Assembly: GCF_022749495.1 (NCBI RefSeq)
Contig: NZ_CP094241.1
Span: 496,001-560,000 of the forward strand
Direction: 5' to 3'
Length of the DNA stretch: 64,000 nt
Source of the DNA: Neisseria macacae ATCC 33926
GTDB lineage: Bacteria > Pseudomonadota > Gammaproteobacteria > Burkholderiales > Neisseriaceae
Shown here piece after piece: positions 8,076 through 15,780 of the stretch. The notes below the pieces were generated by a model. That model searched no databases, was not told where the DNA came from, and saw only the letters and a list, made by a program, of their open reading frames with translations. The stretch's first letter is position 1, and the number at the start of each line of letters is the position of its first letter. The position numbers were made by a program, and so were the translations under genes.

Positions 8076-8900
8076 ATGGACATTTTGACTCTATTAAAAG
8101 CCCTGCTTATGGGCATTGTGGAAGGCTTGACGGAATTTCTGCCGATTTCAAGTACCGGCCACTTGATTGTATTGGGCGACTTGCTCAATTTCCACAGCAA
8201 CGGCAAAGTCTTTGAAATCGCCATCCAACTGGGCGCGGTGCTTGCCGTGATTTTTGAATACCGTCAACGTTTCACCTCCGTTTTGTCCGGACTGGGCAAA
8301 GACCGTACCGCCAACCGCTTCGTGTTGAACCTTGCCATCGCATTCGTGCCTGCCGCTTTGATGGGATTTCTGTTTAGAAAACAAATTAAATTATATCTAT
8401 TTAACCCAAAAACCGTGGCTATCATGCTGGTGTTGGGTGGACTCTTTATTCTGTGGGTCGAAAGACGCCAAAGCAAAGTCAAACCTAAAGTCAAAAGCGT
8501 GGATGAAATGCGTCCAATTGACGCGCTTGTGGTCGGCTGCGCCCAAGTGTGCGCGCTGGTGCCGGGGACTTCGCGTTCGGGCAGTACGATTATGGGCGGT
8601 ATGCTGTGGGGCATCGAGCGAAAAGCCGCGACCGAATTTTCTTTCTTCCTCGCCGTGCCGATGATGATTGCCGCCACCGGCTATGACGTATTTAAACACT
8701 ATGAACTCTTCACGTTGCAGGATATCGGGCTGATTGCCGTCGGTTTTATCGCCGCCTTCTTGGCAGGTTTCTTAGCGATTAAATCGCTGTTGAAATTCGT
8801 GTCCAGTAAAAACTACGTTCCGTTTGCCTATTACCGCATCGTCTTCGGCGGATTGATTCTGCTGACTTCGCATATGGGCTGGGTCAAATGGACTGCATGA
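8076..8900 (+). CDS. uppP: Undecaprenyl-diphosphate phosphatase (UppP/BacA)
   Basis: 274 aa multi-span membrane enzyme that dephosphorylates undecaprenyl pyrophosphate to recycle the lipid carrier of peptidoglycan and surface glycans. Both family motifs are present: GLTEFLPISSTGHLI near residues 17-31 and PGTSRSGSTIMGG near 160-172. Length is typical. It is monocistronic, ending at a DUS-type terminator (8931-8976). The 211 bp upstream hold one uptake sequence and no clear gene. Confidence 0.96.
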   Translation: MDILTLLKALLMGIVEGLTEFLPISSTGHLIVLGDLLNFHSNGKVFEIAIQLGAVLAVIFEYRQRFTSVLSGLGKDRTANRFVLNLAIAFVPAALMGFLFRKQIKLYLFNPKTVAIMLVLGGLFILWVERRQSKVKPKVKSVDEMRPIDALVVGCAQVCALVPGTSRSGSTIMGGMLWGIERKAATEFSFFLAVPMMIAATGYDVFKHYELFTLQDIGLIAVGFIAAFLAGFLAIKSLLKFVSSKNYVPFAYYRIVFGGLILLTSHMGWVKWTA

Positions 8901-8930
8901 TGTTGAAGTAGGAATAACCTGCCCATGATA

Positions 8931-8976
8931 AAAGGTCGTCTGAAAACCTCGAAAACAAGGTTTTCAGACGACCTTT
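8931..8976. terminator. Inverted uptake-sequence terminator after uppP
   Basis: AAAGGTCGTCTGAAAACCT and its reverse complement flank an 8-base loop. Confidence 0.75.
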
Positions 8977-9086
8977 GATTTGTTCGGATACACCATATCG
9001 CAATATGGTTCAAGCAGCGCCGTAGGGGATTTTTCCTGTCAAATCCAGATGCAGGAATGAAAGTTCCAGATTGTCGGTTTAACGCA

Positions 9087-9132
9087 GGGGTCGTCTGAAA
9101 AACCATCGTTTAAGGTTTTTCAGACGACCTTT
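9087..9132. terminator. Inverted uptake-sequence terminator for the small lipoprotein gene
   Basis: GGTCGTCTGAAAAACC pairs with GGTTTTTCAGACGACC. It lies 22 bp beyond the stop of the minus-strand gene at 9154. Confidence 0.7.
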
Positions 9133-9153
9133 TGATAAGAACTTCAGACAGGA

Positions 9154-9501
9154 TTATTCGATGATTTCGGTGAAAACGACGGTTTTGCCACCGCGGGTAA
9201 GCGTGGCGAAGCCGTCCTGAAGCTGCCATATTGTGCTTGCGTTGCGGTATTCCGTGGTTTTGGTCATCGAATGGGTTTGCGTTAGTTTTTCGACCGTACT
9301 CCCCTGACGCAGTTCGACCGTCATCGGGCTGTTGCTGTTGACGTAGATGGCGGAGATGCGGCTGCCGTCGGCGGCTTGGTAGCGGATGGCGTTGTTTTGC
9401 GCTTCGGCGACGATGGCGAGAGGGGCATCGGGGCGGACGGCTTTATACGAACCGCAGGCGGTACACAGTCCGAGCAACAGCAGGAGGGCGTATCTCTTCA
9501 T
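9154..9501 (-). CDS. Small lipoprotein, MliC-like candidate
   Basis: 115 aa. Lipobox LCTAC with Cys at residue 16, so an outer-membrane or inner-membrane lipoprotein is expected. The mature part reads IRYQAADGSRISAIYVNS, then a hydrophobic TVEL, and a C-terminal STIWQLQDGFATLTRGGK segment. This order resembles the MliC/PliC C-type lysozyme inhibitor fold (Y..DG..., FW..G..A.L), but the usual SGARYS-type motif is not clear, so the function is tentative. It is followed 6 bp upstream by the small zinc-finger gene, so the two are likely co-transcribed. Confidence 0.7.
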   Translation of the reverse strand: MKRYALLLLLGLCTACGSYKAVRPDAPLAIVAEAQNNAIRYQAADGSRISAIYVNSNSPMTVELRQGSTVEKLTQTHSMTKTTEYRNASTIWQLQDGFATLTRGGKTVVFTEIIE

Positions 9502-9507
9502 AGCGTC

Positions 9508-9699
9508 TCAATAATGGTGGTGGGGAATGTGGCCTTCGAGATGGTAACGCGTTCCGCAGTAGGGGCATTCGATGTCGCTGTCGGACTGAATCGGGAGGAA
9601 GACGCGCGGATGACCGTTCCAAGTTTCGTGGTTGGGACCGGAGCAGTGCAGCGGCAGGTCTTTGGGGTAGATAATGACGGTTTCGGTGTTTGCGTTCAT
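9508..9699 (-). CDS. Small zinc-finger protein (CHCC type, NDUFS6-like)
   Basis: 63 aa. Metal ligands are visible: LHCSGPNHETWNGHPRV (Cys19, His) and CPYCGTRYHLEGH (CxxC near 45-48), followed by HIPHHHY. This Cys/His layout matches the short bacterial zinc-finger family related to complex I subunit NDUFS6. Role unknown in bacteria. It is upstream of the small lipoprotein gene on the same strand with a 6-bp gap. Confidence 0.82.
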   Translation of the reverse strand: MNANTETVIIYPKDLPLHCSGPNHETWNGHPRVFLPIQSDSDIECPYCGTRYHLEGHIPHHHY

Positions 9700-9863
9700 G
9701 ATTTTTCCTTGGTAAGTCCGACCTTATTGTACGATATATCGCCTGCTTGTGCAGCGCAAAAGGTCGTCTGACAATGGGTTTTGGTTTGATAATGCTTTGG
9801 TTATAATGCGGTTTTTATGATGAATCAGCTTTAAATCCACTTTATTTTCAAATGGACTTTAAC

Positions 9864-10358
9864 ATGACGACACTTTTCCGGCAGGACGATTTGAACCCTC
9901 AAGACGCCGCAGAATTTCTCTACACATTGAGCGCGGCGTATTTGGATTATACAGATGCGGCAGGCGATGAGGAAATGCGGTGTTTGAACGACGAACAGCA
10001 CACGCTGACGGCTTACTGCTATTTGGACAGCCAAGTGCAGGAGGGCGGTTTTGTGCAACTGATTGCGGCGGGTTACGGCGAATATGTGTTCCATAACCCC
10101 GTCGCCGACAGCCTGCGCCGCTGGCGGATTAAACCGACACCTAAGATTTTGGATAAGGCGAAGGCTTTATACGAGCGGGACGGCGCAAAAATCGAGGAAA
10201 TGGCGGACAGCGGGGCGTCTTTGGATGAGATTCGTGCCGAGTTTCCCGATTTTGAGGAATTGGACGGCGAATATTACGAAATCGCGGACGACGATATGGC
10301 GGCGGCTGTGGCATATGTATTGGCAAATTGGGAGAAGTTTACGGAGATCGCGGATTGA
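9864..10358 (+). CDS. DNA-mimic protein DMP19 family
   Basis: 164 aa and very acidic (runs such as EEMADSG, FPDFEELDGEYYEIADDDM). The sequence fits the Neisseria DMP19 family (DUF4375), a dimeric DNA mimic shown in meningococcus to bind the repressor NHTF. The core QDAAEFLYTLSAAYLDY and GGFVQLIAAGYGEYVF is family-typical. An alternative ATG at 9852 adds four residues; 9864 was chosen because GGA lies 8 nt ahead. The gene stands alone, and no NHTF-like regulator is next to it here. Transcription ends at the shared terminator 10411-10455. Confidence 0.85.
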   Translation: MTTLFRQDDLNPQDAAEFLYTLSAAYLDYTDAAGDEEMRCLNDEQHTLTAYCYLDSQVQEGGFVQLIAAGYGEYVFHNPVADSLRRWRIKPTPKILDKAKALYERDGAKIEEMADSGASLDEIRAEFPDFEELDGEYYEIADDDMAAAVAYVLANWEKFTEIAD

Positions 10359-10410
10359 GTGAACGTTAAGAAATATTGAACGGATTTCCCTGTTTGGGCG
10401 ATTGATAGCA

Positions 10411-10455
10411 AAAGGTCGTCTGAAAACCTGATTCGGTTTTCAGACGACCTTTTTT
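10411..10455. terminator. Bidirectional uptake-sequence terminator between DMP19 and ileS
   Basis: AAAGGTCGTCTGAAAACC and its reverse complement with a T-run on the ileS side and an A-run on the other, between converging genes. Confidence 0.8.
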
Positions 10456-10464
10456 CAGACGACC

Positions 10465-13257
10465 TTAAGCGTAATGCCGCTCTTCGCCTTTGCCGTCCAC
10501 ATTCTCGGCGCAGCGTTTGCAGATGGTTTCATGGCCTGCGACTGTGCCGATGTCGTGGGTGTAGTGCCAGCAGCGTTCGCATTTTTCGCCGTCGCTGGCT
10601 TTGGCGGTAACGGCAAGTTCGCTGCCGGTTTTGACTTCGACTTTGGACACCAAGAGGGCAAAGCGCAATTCTTCGCCCAGGGCGTTCAGGTAGTCGGCGG
10701 TGGCTTCCGGCGCGGTGATTTCGGCTTCTGCCTGCAAGGACGAACCGACGGTTTTGTCGGCGCGCAAAGGTTCGATGGCGGCGGTTACGGCTTCGCGGGC
10801 TTCGCGGACTGCCGTCCATTTTTTCACCAGTTCGGCTTCGGCTTTTTCGTTGATGGGCGGGAACTCGTGCCAGGTGTGGAAGAGGACGCTGTCTTCTTCG
10901 CCGCCGCCGATGATGTCCCACGCTTCTTCGCCGGTGAAACACAAAATCGGTGCAATCAAGAGAACCAGGCTGCGCGTGATGTGATACAGGGCGGTTTGCG
11001 CGCTGCGGCGGGCGTGGCTGTCGGCTTTGGTGGTGTAGAGGCGGTCTTTCAGGATGTCGAGGTAGAACGCGCCCAAGTCTTCCGAGCAGAAGGCGACGAT
11101 GTCTTTCACGGCGAAGTGGAAGGCATAGCGCGGATAGAAGTCGCCTGCCAGACGCTCTTGCAGCTGACGCGCCAACACTAAGGCGTAGCGGTCGATTTCG
11201 ACCATGTCTGCCTGCGGTACGGTGTGTTCGAACGGGTCGAAATCGCTCAGGTTGGCAAACAGGAAGCTCAAGGTGTTGCGGATGCGGCGGTAGCTTTCGG
11301 TAACGCGTTTGAGGATTTCTTTGGAAATCGCCAATTCGCCGCTGTAATCGGTGGATGCTGCCCACAGACGCAGGATGTCGGCGCCGAACTCGTTATAGAC
11401 TTCTTGCGGCGCGACGACGTTGCCGATGGATTTCGACATTTTGCGGCCGTTTTGGTCAACCACGAAACCGTGGGTCAAAAGCTGTTTGTACGGGGCGCGT
11501 CCCATTGAAGAGGCGCAGCCGGTCAGCATGGAGGATTGGAACCAGCCGCGGTGTTGGTCGCTGCCTTCGAGGTAGAGGTCGGCGGGCCAGTCCAATTCTT
11601 CGCGCTGTTTCAAGACGGAATAATGGGTCGAGCCGGAGTCGAACCATACGTCCATCGTGTCGGAAAGTTTGTCGTAGTTTTCGCAATCTTCCGCGCTCAA
11701 TAATTCGCTTTTATCGAGTGAGAACCATGCCTCGATGCCTTTTTCTTCGATTTTCAGGGCGATTTTTTCCAAAAGCTCGGCGGAGTTCGGATGCAGCTCG
11801 CCCGTTTCTTTGTGGATGAAGAAGGTCATCGGCGTGCCCCAATAGCGTTGGCGCGAAACGACCCAGTCGGGGCGGCCTTCGATCATGGCTTCCAGGCGCG
11901 CACGACCCCAAGACGGGAAGAATTCGGTGTCGTCCACGGCTTTGATGGCTTTGTCGCGCAGGGTTTTGCCGTCGCTTCCCGCTTTGTCCATGCCGATAAA
12001 CCATTGGCCTGTCGCGCGGTAAATCAGCGGGGTTTTATGGCGCCAGCAGTGGGCGTAGCTGTGTTCGATTTTGCTGCTTGCCAAGAGGTTGCCGGTTTCT
12101 TCCAGCCATTGCAGGATGACGGGATTCGCCTCCCAAACGCTCATGCCTGCGACGCGCGGCGTTTCGCTGATGTATTTGCCTTCGGCGTTGACGGGGTTGT
12201 AAAGCTCGATGCCGTATTTGTTGCAGACGGCGTAGTCTTCCAAACCGTGCGCGGGGGCGGTGTGCACCAAGCCCGTACCGGCGTCGGTGGTAACGTGTTC
12301 GCCGTTGAGCATGAGAATATCGCGTTCGAGGAACGGATGATTCATGTGCAGGTTTTCCAGCTTGTCGCCGGTGGTTTCAGCGAGGACGTTGAGGTCGTCT
12401 GAAGCAAAACCGTAGCGTTTGAGCGCGTCTTCCGCCAAATCTTTCGCGAGCACCAATTTGCCTTTGGGCGTATCAATCAGTTGATACACCACGTCCGCAC
12501 CCGCAGACACGGCTTGGCTTGCGGGCAACGTCCAAGGCGTGGTCGTCCAGATGATGGCAAACGCTTTGCCTTCGATGCCTGCCAAACCGAATGCGGCGGC
12601 AAGCGCGGCGGTGTCTTTAAACGGATAGCCAACGTCAATCGCAGGTGATATTTTGTCTTTGTATTCCACTTCCGCTTCCGCCAGCGAAGAACCGCAGTCC
12701 AAGCAGAACTGAACCGGTTTCGCGCCGCGGTAGAGATAGCCCGATTTGTAGATTTCGCCGAGCATGCGCACGGTATCCGCCTCGGTTTTGAAATCCATGG
12801 TCAGGTAGGGGTTGTCCCAGTCGCCCAACACGCCCAGACGGATGAAGTCTTTTTTCTGGCGGGCAACCTGTTCGGCGGCATATTCGCGGCACAATTCGCG
12901 GAAACGCGCTTTGGGCATGTCTTTGCCGTGCAGCTTTTCCACCATCACTTCGATGGGCAGGCCGTGGCAGTCCCAGCCCGGCACATAAGGCGCGTCGAAA
13001 CCGGCTTGGGTTTTGCTGCGGATAATGATGTCTTTGAGGATTTTGTTGACGGCATGACCGATGTGGATGTCGCCGTTGGCATACGGCGGGCCGTCGTGCA
13101 GGATGAATTTCGGACGGCCTTTGGCGATTTCGCGCAGTTTTTGATAGCGTTTGTGCTCGTACCAGCTTTTCAGCCACGCAGGCTCGCGCTTGGCAAGGTT
13201 GCCGCGCATCGGAAACGGGCTTTCGAGCAGGTTTACGGTTTTGCTGTAATCGGTCAT
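10465..13257 (-). CDS. ileS: Isoleucine--tRNA ligase
   Basis: 930 aa class I synthetase charging tRNA-Ile. HIGH signature HIGH at residues 65-68 (ANGDIHIGHAVNK), KMSKS loop as GRKMSKSIGN near 605, editing domain between them, and a C-terminal zinc knuckle CERCWHYTHDIG...CKRCAENV. Length is typical of the bacterial type. An in-frame uptake sequence encodes FASDDLN. In many proteobacteria ileS is next to lspA and ispH, but here the downstream side is a terminator and DMP19. Confidence 0.98.
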   Translation of the reverse strand: MTDYSKTVNLLESPFPMRGNLAKREPAWLKSWYEHKRYQKLREIAKGRPKFILHDGPPYANGDIHIGHAVNKILKDIIIRSKTQAGFDAPYVPGWDCHGLPIEVMVEKLHGKDMPKARFRELCREYAAEQVARQKKDFIRLGVLGDWDNPYLTMDFKTEADTVRMLGEIYKSGYLYRGAKPVQFCLDCGSSLAEAEVEYKDKISPAIDVGYPFKDTAALAAAFGLAGIEGKAFAIIWTTTPWTLPASQAVSAGADVVYQLIDTPKGKLVLAKDLAEDALKRYGFASDDLNVLAETTGDKLENLHMNHPFLERDILMLNGEHVTTDAGTGLVHTAPAHGLEDYAVCNKYGIELYNPVNAEGKYISETPRVAGMSVWEANPVILQWLEETGNLLASSKIEHSYAHCWRHKTPLIYRATGQWFIGMDKAGSDGKTLRDKAIKAVDDTEFFPSWGRARLEAMIEGRPDWVVSRQRYWGTPMTFFIHKETGELHPNSAELLEKIALKIEEKGIEAWFSLDKSELLSAEDCENYDKLSDTMDVWFDSGSTHYSVLKQREELDWPADLYLEGSDQHRGWFQSSMLTGCASSMGRAPYKQLLTHGFVVDQNGRKMSKSIGNVVAPQEVYNEFGADILRLWAASTDYSGELAISKEILKRVTESYRRIRNTLSFLFANLSDFDPFEHTVPQADMVEIDRYALVLARQLQERLAGDFYPRYAFHFAVKDIVAFCSEDLGAFYLDILKDRLYTTKADSHARRSAQTALYHITRSLVLLIAPILCFTGEEAWDIIGGGEEDSVLFHTWHEFPPINEKAEAELVKKWTAVREAREAVTAAIEPLRADKTVGSSLQAEAEITAPEATADYLNALGEELRFALLVSKVEVKTGSELAVTAKASDGEKCERCWHYTHDIGTVAGHETICKRCAENVDGKGEERHYA

Positions 13258-13400
13258 ATTGTGATTCTCTATGGTTTCGGTATTTCGGTTTCAGACGACG
13301 TTTCGCTAAGGTCGTCTGAAAAAATGCAAAGGGCTATTGTAGCCGAATTGTATTGTTTTTATAAGGGGTTTGGGTATGCGGGATGGCGGCGGACAAAGAG

Positions 13401-13459
13401 AAAGGTCGTCTGAAAACTTGTTTTGTCGAAATGTGACCTATCTGTTTTCAGACGACCTT
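13401..13459. terminator. Inverted uptake-sequence pair after the gluconokinase gene
   Basis: AAAGGTCGTCTGAAAAC and GTTTTCAGACGACCTT flank a 26-base loop, 25 bp past the stop on the minus strand. Confidence 0.6.
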
Positions 13460-13484
13460 CCTGACAACTATTTACACACTTTCT

Positions 13485-14003
13485 TCACAACAAACCTTCC
13501 GCTTTGACCCACGCCAAAATATCGGCTTCTACGGCTTCGGGCGAACCGGGATTGTCGATTTTGACGCCGTATTCGTCCGCGCCGAGTTCTTCCAGGATTT
13601 CCAGTTGCGAATCCAGCATCCCCGCCTTCATGTAATGCCCTTGGCGCGCCATCATGCGTTCGAGGTTGATGGCTTGCGGTGGTGTCAGGTGGATGAAGGC
13701 GGTTTTGCCTTGTGCGCCGCGCAGGATGTCGCGGTATTGGCGTTTCAAGGCGGAGCAGGTAACGATGGTGTACGCCGCGCCGCTTTGCGCCTGTTCCGTC
13801 ATCCAGTCGCGCAGGTTGCAGAGCCACGGATAGCGGTCTTCGTCGGTCAGCGGGATGCCCGCGCCCATTTTGTCGCGGTTGGCTTGGGAGTGGAAATCGT
13901 CGCCTTCGGCGTAGGGGCATTGGTTGAGGTGTTTTTGCAGGGATAGGGCGGCGGTGGTCTTGCCGCAGCCGCAAACGCCCATCATCACAAAATGCGTCGT
14001 CAT
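13485..14003 (-). CDS. gntK: Gluconokinase
   Basis: 172 aa. Phosphorylates gluconate to 6-phosphogluconate. P-loop GVCGCGKTT near residues 8-16, then EGDDFHSQANRDKMGAGIPLTDEDRYPWL, a hallmark of the GntK/IdnK family, and ALKRQYRDILRG near 85. It follows the gluconate permease gene by about 80 bp on the same strand, so uptake and phosphorylation are encoded together. The product enters the pentose phosphate or Entner-Doudoroff pathway. Confidence 0.95.
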   Translation of the reverse strand: MTTHFVMMGVCGCGKTTAALSLQKHLNQCPYAEGDDFHSQANRDKMGAGIPLTDEDRYPWLCNLRDWMTEQAQSGAAYTIVTCSALKRQYRDILRGAQGKTAFIHLTPPQAINLERMMARQGHYMKAGMLDSQLEILEELGADEYGVKIDNPGSPEAVEADILAWVKAEGLL

Positions 14004-14082
14004 GTTCTCTTCCTTTGTTGGATTTGAAAAATATAAGGTCGGGCAGACGGTTTCAGCGTCTCAAAACCGTTTTCAGACGACC

Positions 14083-15468
14083 TCAAACCACGGCAAACAG
14101 CAGCGCCGACACTGAAAAACCGATGGCGGCAATCAGCGTTTGGTTGACCGTCCATGTTTTGAGTGTGGTCGGTACGTCCATATCCAAAAGGCGGCCGACC
14201 AGCCAGAAGCCCGAGTCGTTGAAGTGGCTGCAACCGACCGAGCCTGCCGCGGTTGCCAAAACGACGCAGGCGAGTTGCCAGTCGTTGAAGCCTGCGGCGG
14301 CAACGGCGGGCGCCATCAATGCGGCGGCGGTGGTCAGCGCGACGGTTGCTGAACCTTGCGCGATACGCAGCGCCAATGCCACCAAGAAGCAGCCCAACAA
14401 TACGGGTATACCCAAATCCGCCATGCTGTCCGCCAACGCCTGACCGATGCCCGACGCGCGCAACACGCCGCCGAACATGCCGCCCGCGCCGGTAATCAAG
14501 ATGACCGAACAAACGGGGGCGAGTGCGCCGTCCACCGTTTTCTCCAGCGCGCTTGCCTTTTCGCCGCGTTTTCTGCCCAAAACATAGAGCGCCACCAAAA
14601 CCGAAATCAGCAGCGCGACAGGGGTCGAACCGATCATGCGCGCCACCTGCACCCAATGTTCGTCCGCGCTGACGACTTTTTCACTGATTAAGGTAGACAG
14701 CCCCGTGTTCATAAAAATCAACAGCATAGGAATCAGCATAATGCCGACCACGGTCGAAGCCTTGGCAGGCGTTTGCGGCCGGTCGTTGTCCACCGCGCCG
14801 CCGCTGAGCAAATCGGGAACGGGAACGCGGATGGTGCGTCCCAAAACCTTCCCAAGCAGATAACCGCTGACATACCAAGTGAACATGGCGACGGGCAATC
14901 CCAAAATCAGTACCTGCCCAATGTTCGCCGAATAAAATTCCGAAGCCGCAATCGGACCGGGGTGGGGCGGCAGGAAAACGTGCATCACCGAAAACGCGCC
15001 GATAGACGCCAGAGCATAAGGCAATACGTCCTGCTTCATGCGCCGCGCCGTCGCGAAGACAATCGGCAGCATCACCACCAATCCCGCATCAAAGAAAATC
15101 GGGAAACCGAAAATCAGCGACGCCACGCCCAAAGCAAACGGCGCGCGTTTTTCGCCGAACATCCGAATCAGCGCATCCGCCAACGACTGCGCCCCGCCCG
15201 AAGTTTCTACCAGCCGCCCGAGCATCGCACCCAAACCGACCAGCAAAGCCACGCTGCCGAGCGTGCCGCCGAAGTTTTTCAACAGAACGTCGTTCACAAT
15301 CTTATCCATCGGCAGCCCCGTCGCCACCGCCGTCAGCAGGCTCACCGACACCAGCGTCAACAGCGCGTGGACACGCAGTTTCACAATCAACAGCAAAATC
15401 AGCACAATCGCCATCGCCGCAATACTCAGCAGCCAGCCCGCGCTCAAAGTCTGAGTCCAACCATCCAT
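14083..15468 (-). CDS. gntP: GntP family gluconate:H+ symporter
   Basis: 461 aa with about 12 hydrophobic spans. Typical GntP segments are FGFPIFFDAGLVVMLPIVF near 125, HVFLPPHPGPIAASEFY near 165, and NDSGFWLVGRL in the C-terminal third. Gluconate import pairs with the adjacent kinase gene. The start at 15468 gives MDGWTQTLSAGWLLSIAAMA, a normal family N-terminus. Confidence 0.95.
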   Translation of the reverse strand: MDGWTQTLSAGWLLSIAAMAIVLILLLIVKLRVHALLTLVSVSLLTAVATGLPMDKIVNDVLLKNFGGTLGSVALLVGLGAMLGRLVETSGGAQSLADALIRMFGEKRAPFALGVASLIFGFPIFFDAGLVVMLPIVFATARRMKQDVLPYALASIGAFSVMHVFLPPHPGPIAASEFYSANIGQVLILGLPVAMFTWYVSGYLLGKVLGRTIRVPVPDLLSGGAVDNDRPQTPAKASTVVGIMLIPMLLIFMNTGLSTLISEKVVSADEHWVQVARMIGSTPVALLISVLVALYVLGRKRGEKASALEKTVDGALAPVCSVILITGAGGMFGGVLRASGIGQALADSMADLGIPVLLGCFLVALALRIAQGSATVALTTAAALMAPAVAAAGFNDWQLACVVLATAAGSVGCSHFNDSGFWLVGRLLDMDVPTTLKTWTVNQTLIAAIGFSVSALLFAVV

Positions 15469-15780
15469 TTTGAAGCCTTTCTTTGTAATCAGAATACAAG
15501 GTGGTTAAGGTTTTTCAAACGTATCCAATAGACCATAGCACGATTTGCAACGGGGTGGTATGGCGGATTTTTGATGCCGTAATCGTTTAATTATTTGATG
15601 AATTTTAATGATGAATGAGAAGTGAAATAGAGGGCGGAAAAGACAAGGTCGGATGAGGTGTCCGATAAGGCGGAGAGGTCGTCTGAAAGTTTCTTTATCG
15701 GGTGTCGAACATGAAATATTATGCAAAAAAGGTCGTCTGAAAACTTTTCAGACGACCTTTTCATTACCTCAACCTTACTA
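15469..15780. other. Intergenic stretch between gntP and prlC
   Basis: Holds the gntP upstream region, a single uptake sequence at about 15668, and the paired uptake-sequence terminator at 15725-15761. No credible gene was seen. Confidence 0.6.
15725..15761. terminator. Inverted uptake-sequence terminator after prlC
   Basis: AAAAGGTCGTCTGAAAA directly abuts its reverse complement with a very short loop; T-run on the minus-strand side from the A-run at 15725. Confidence 0.75.
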
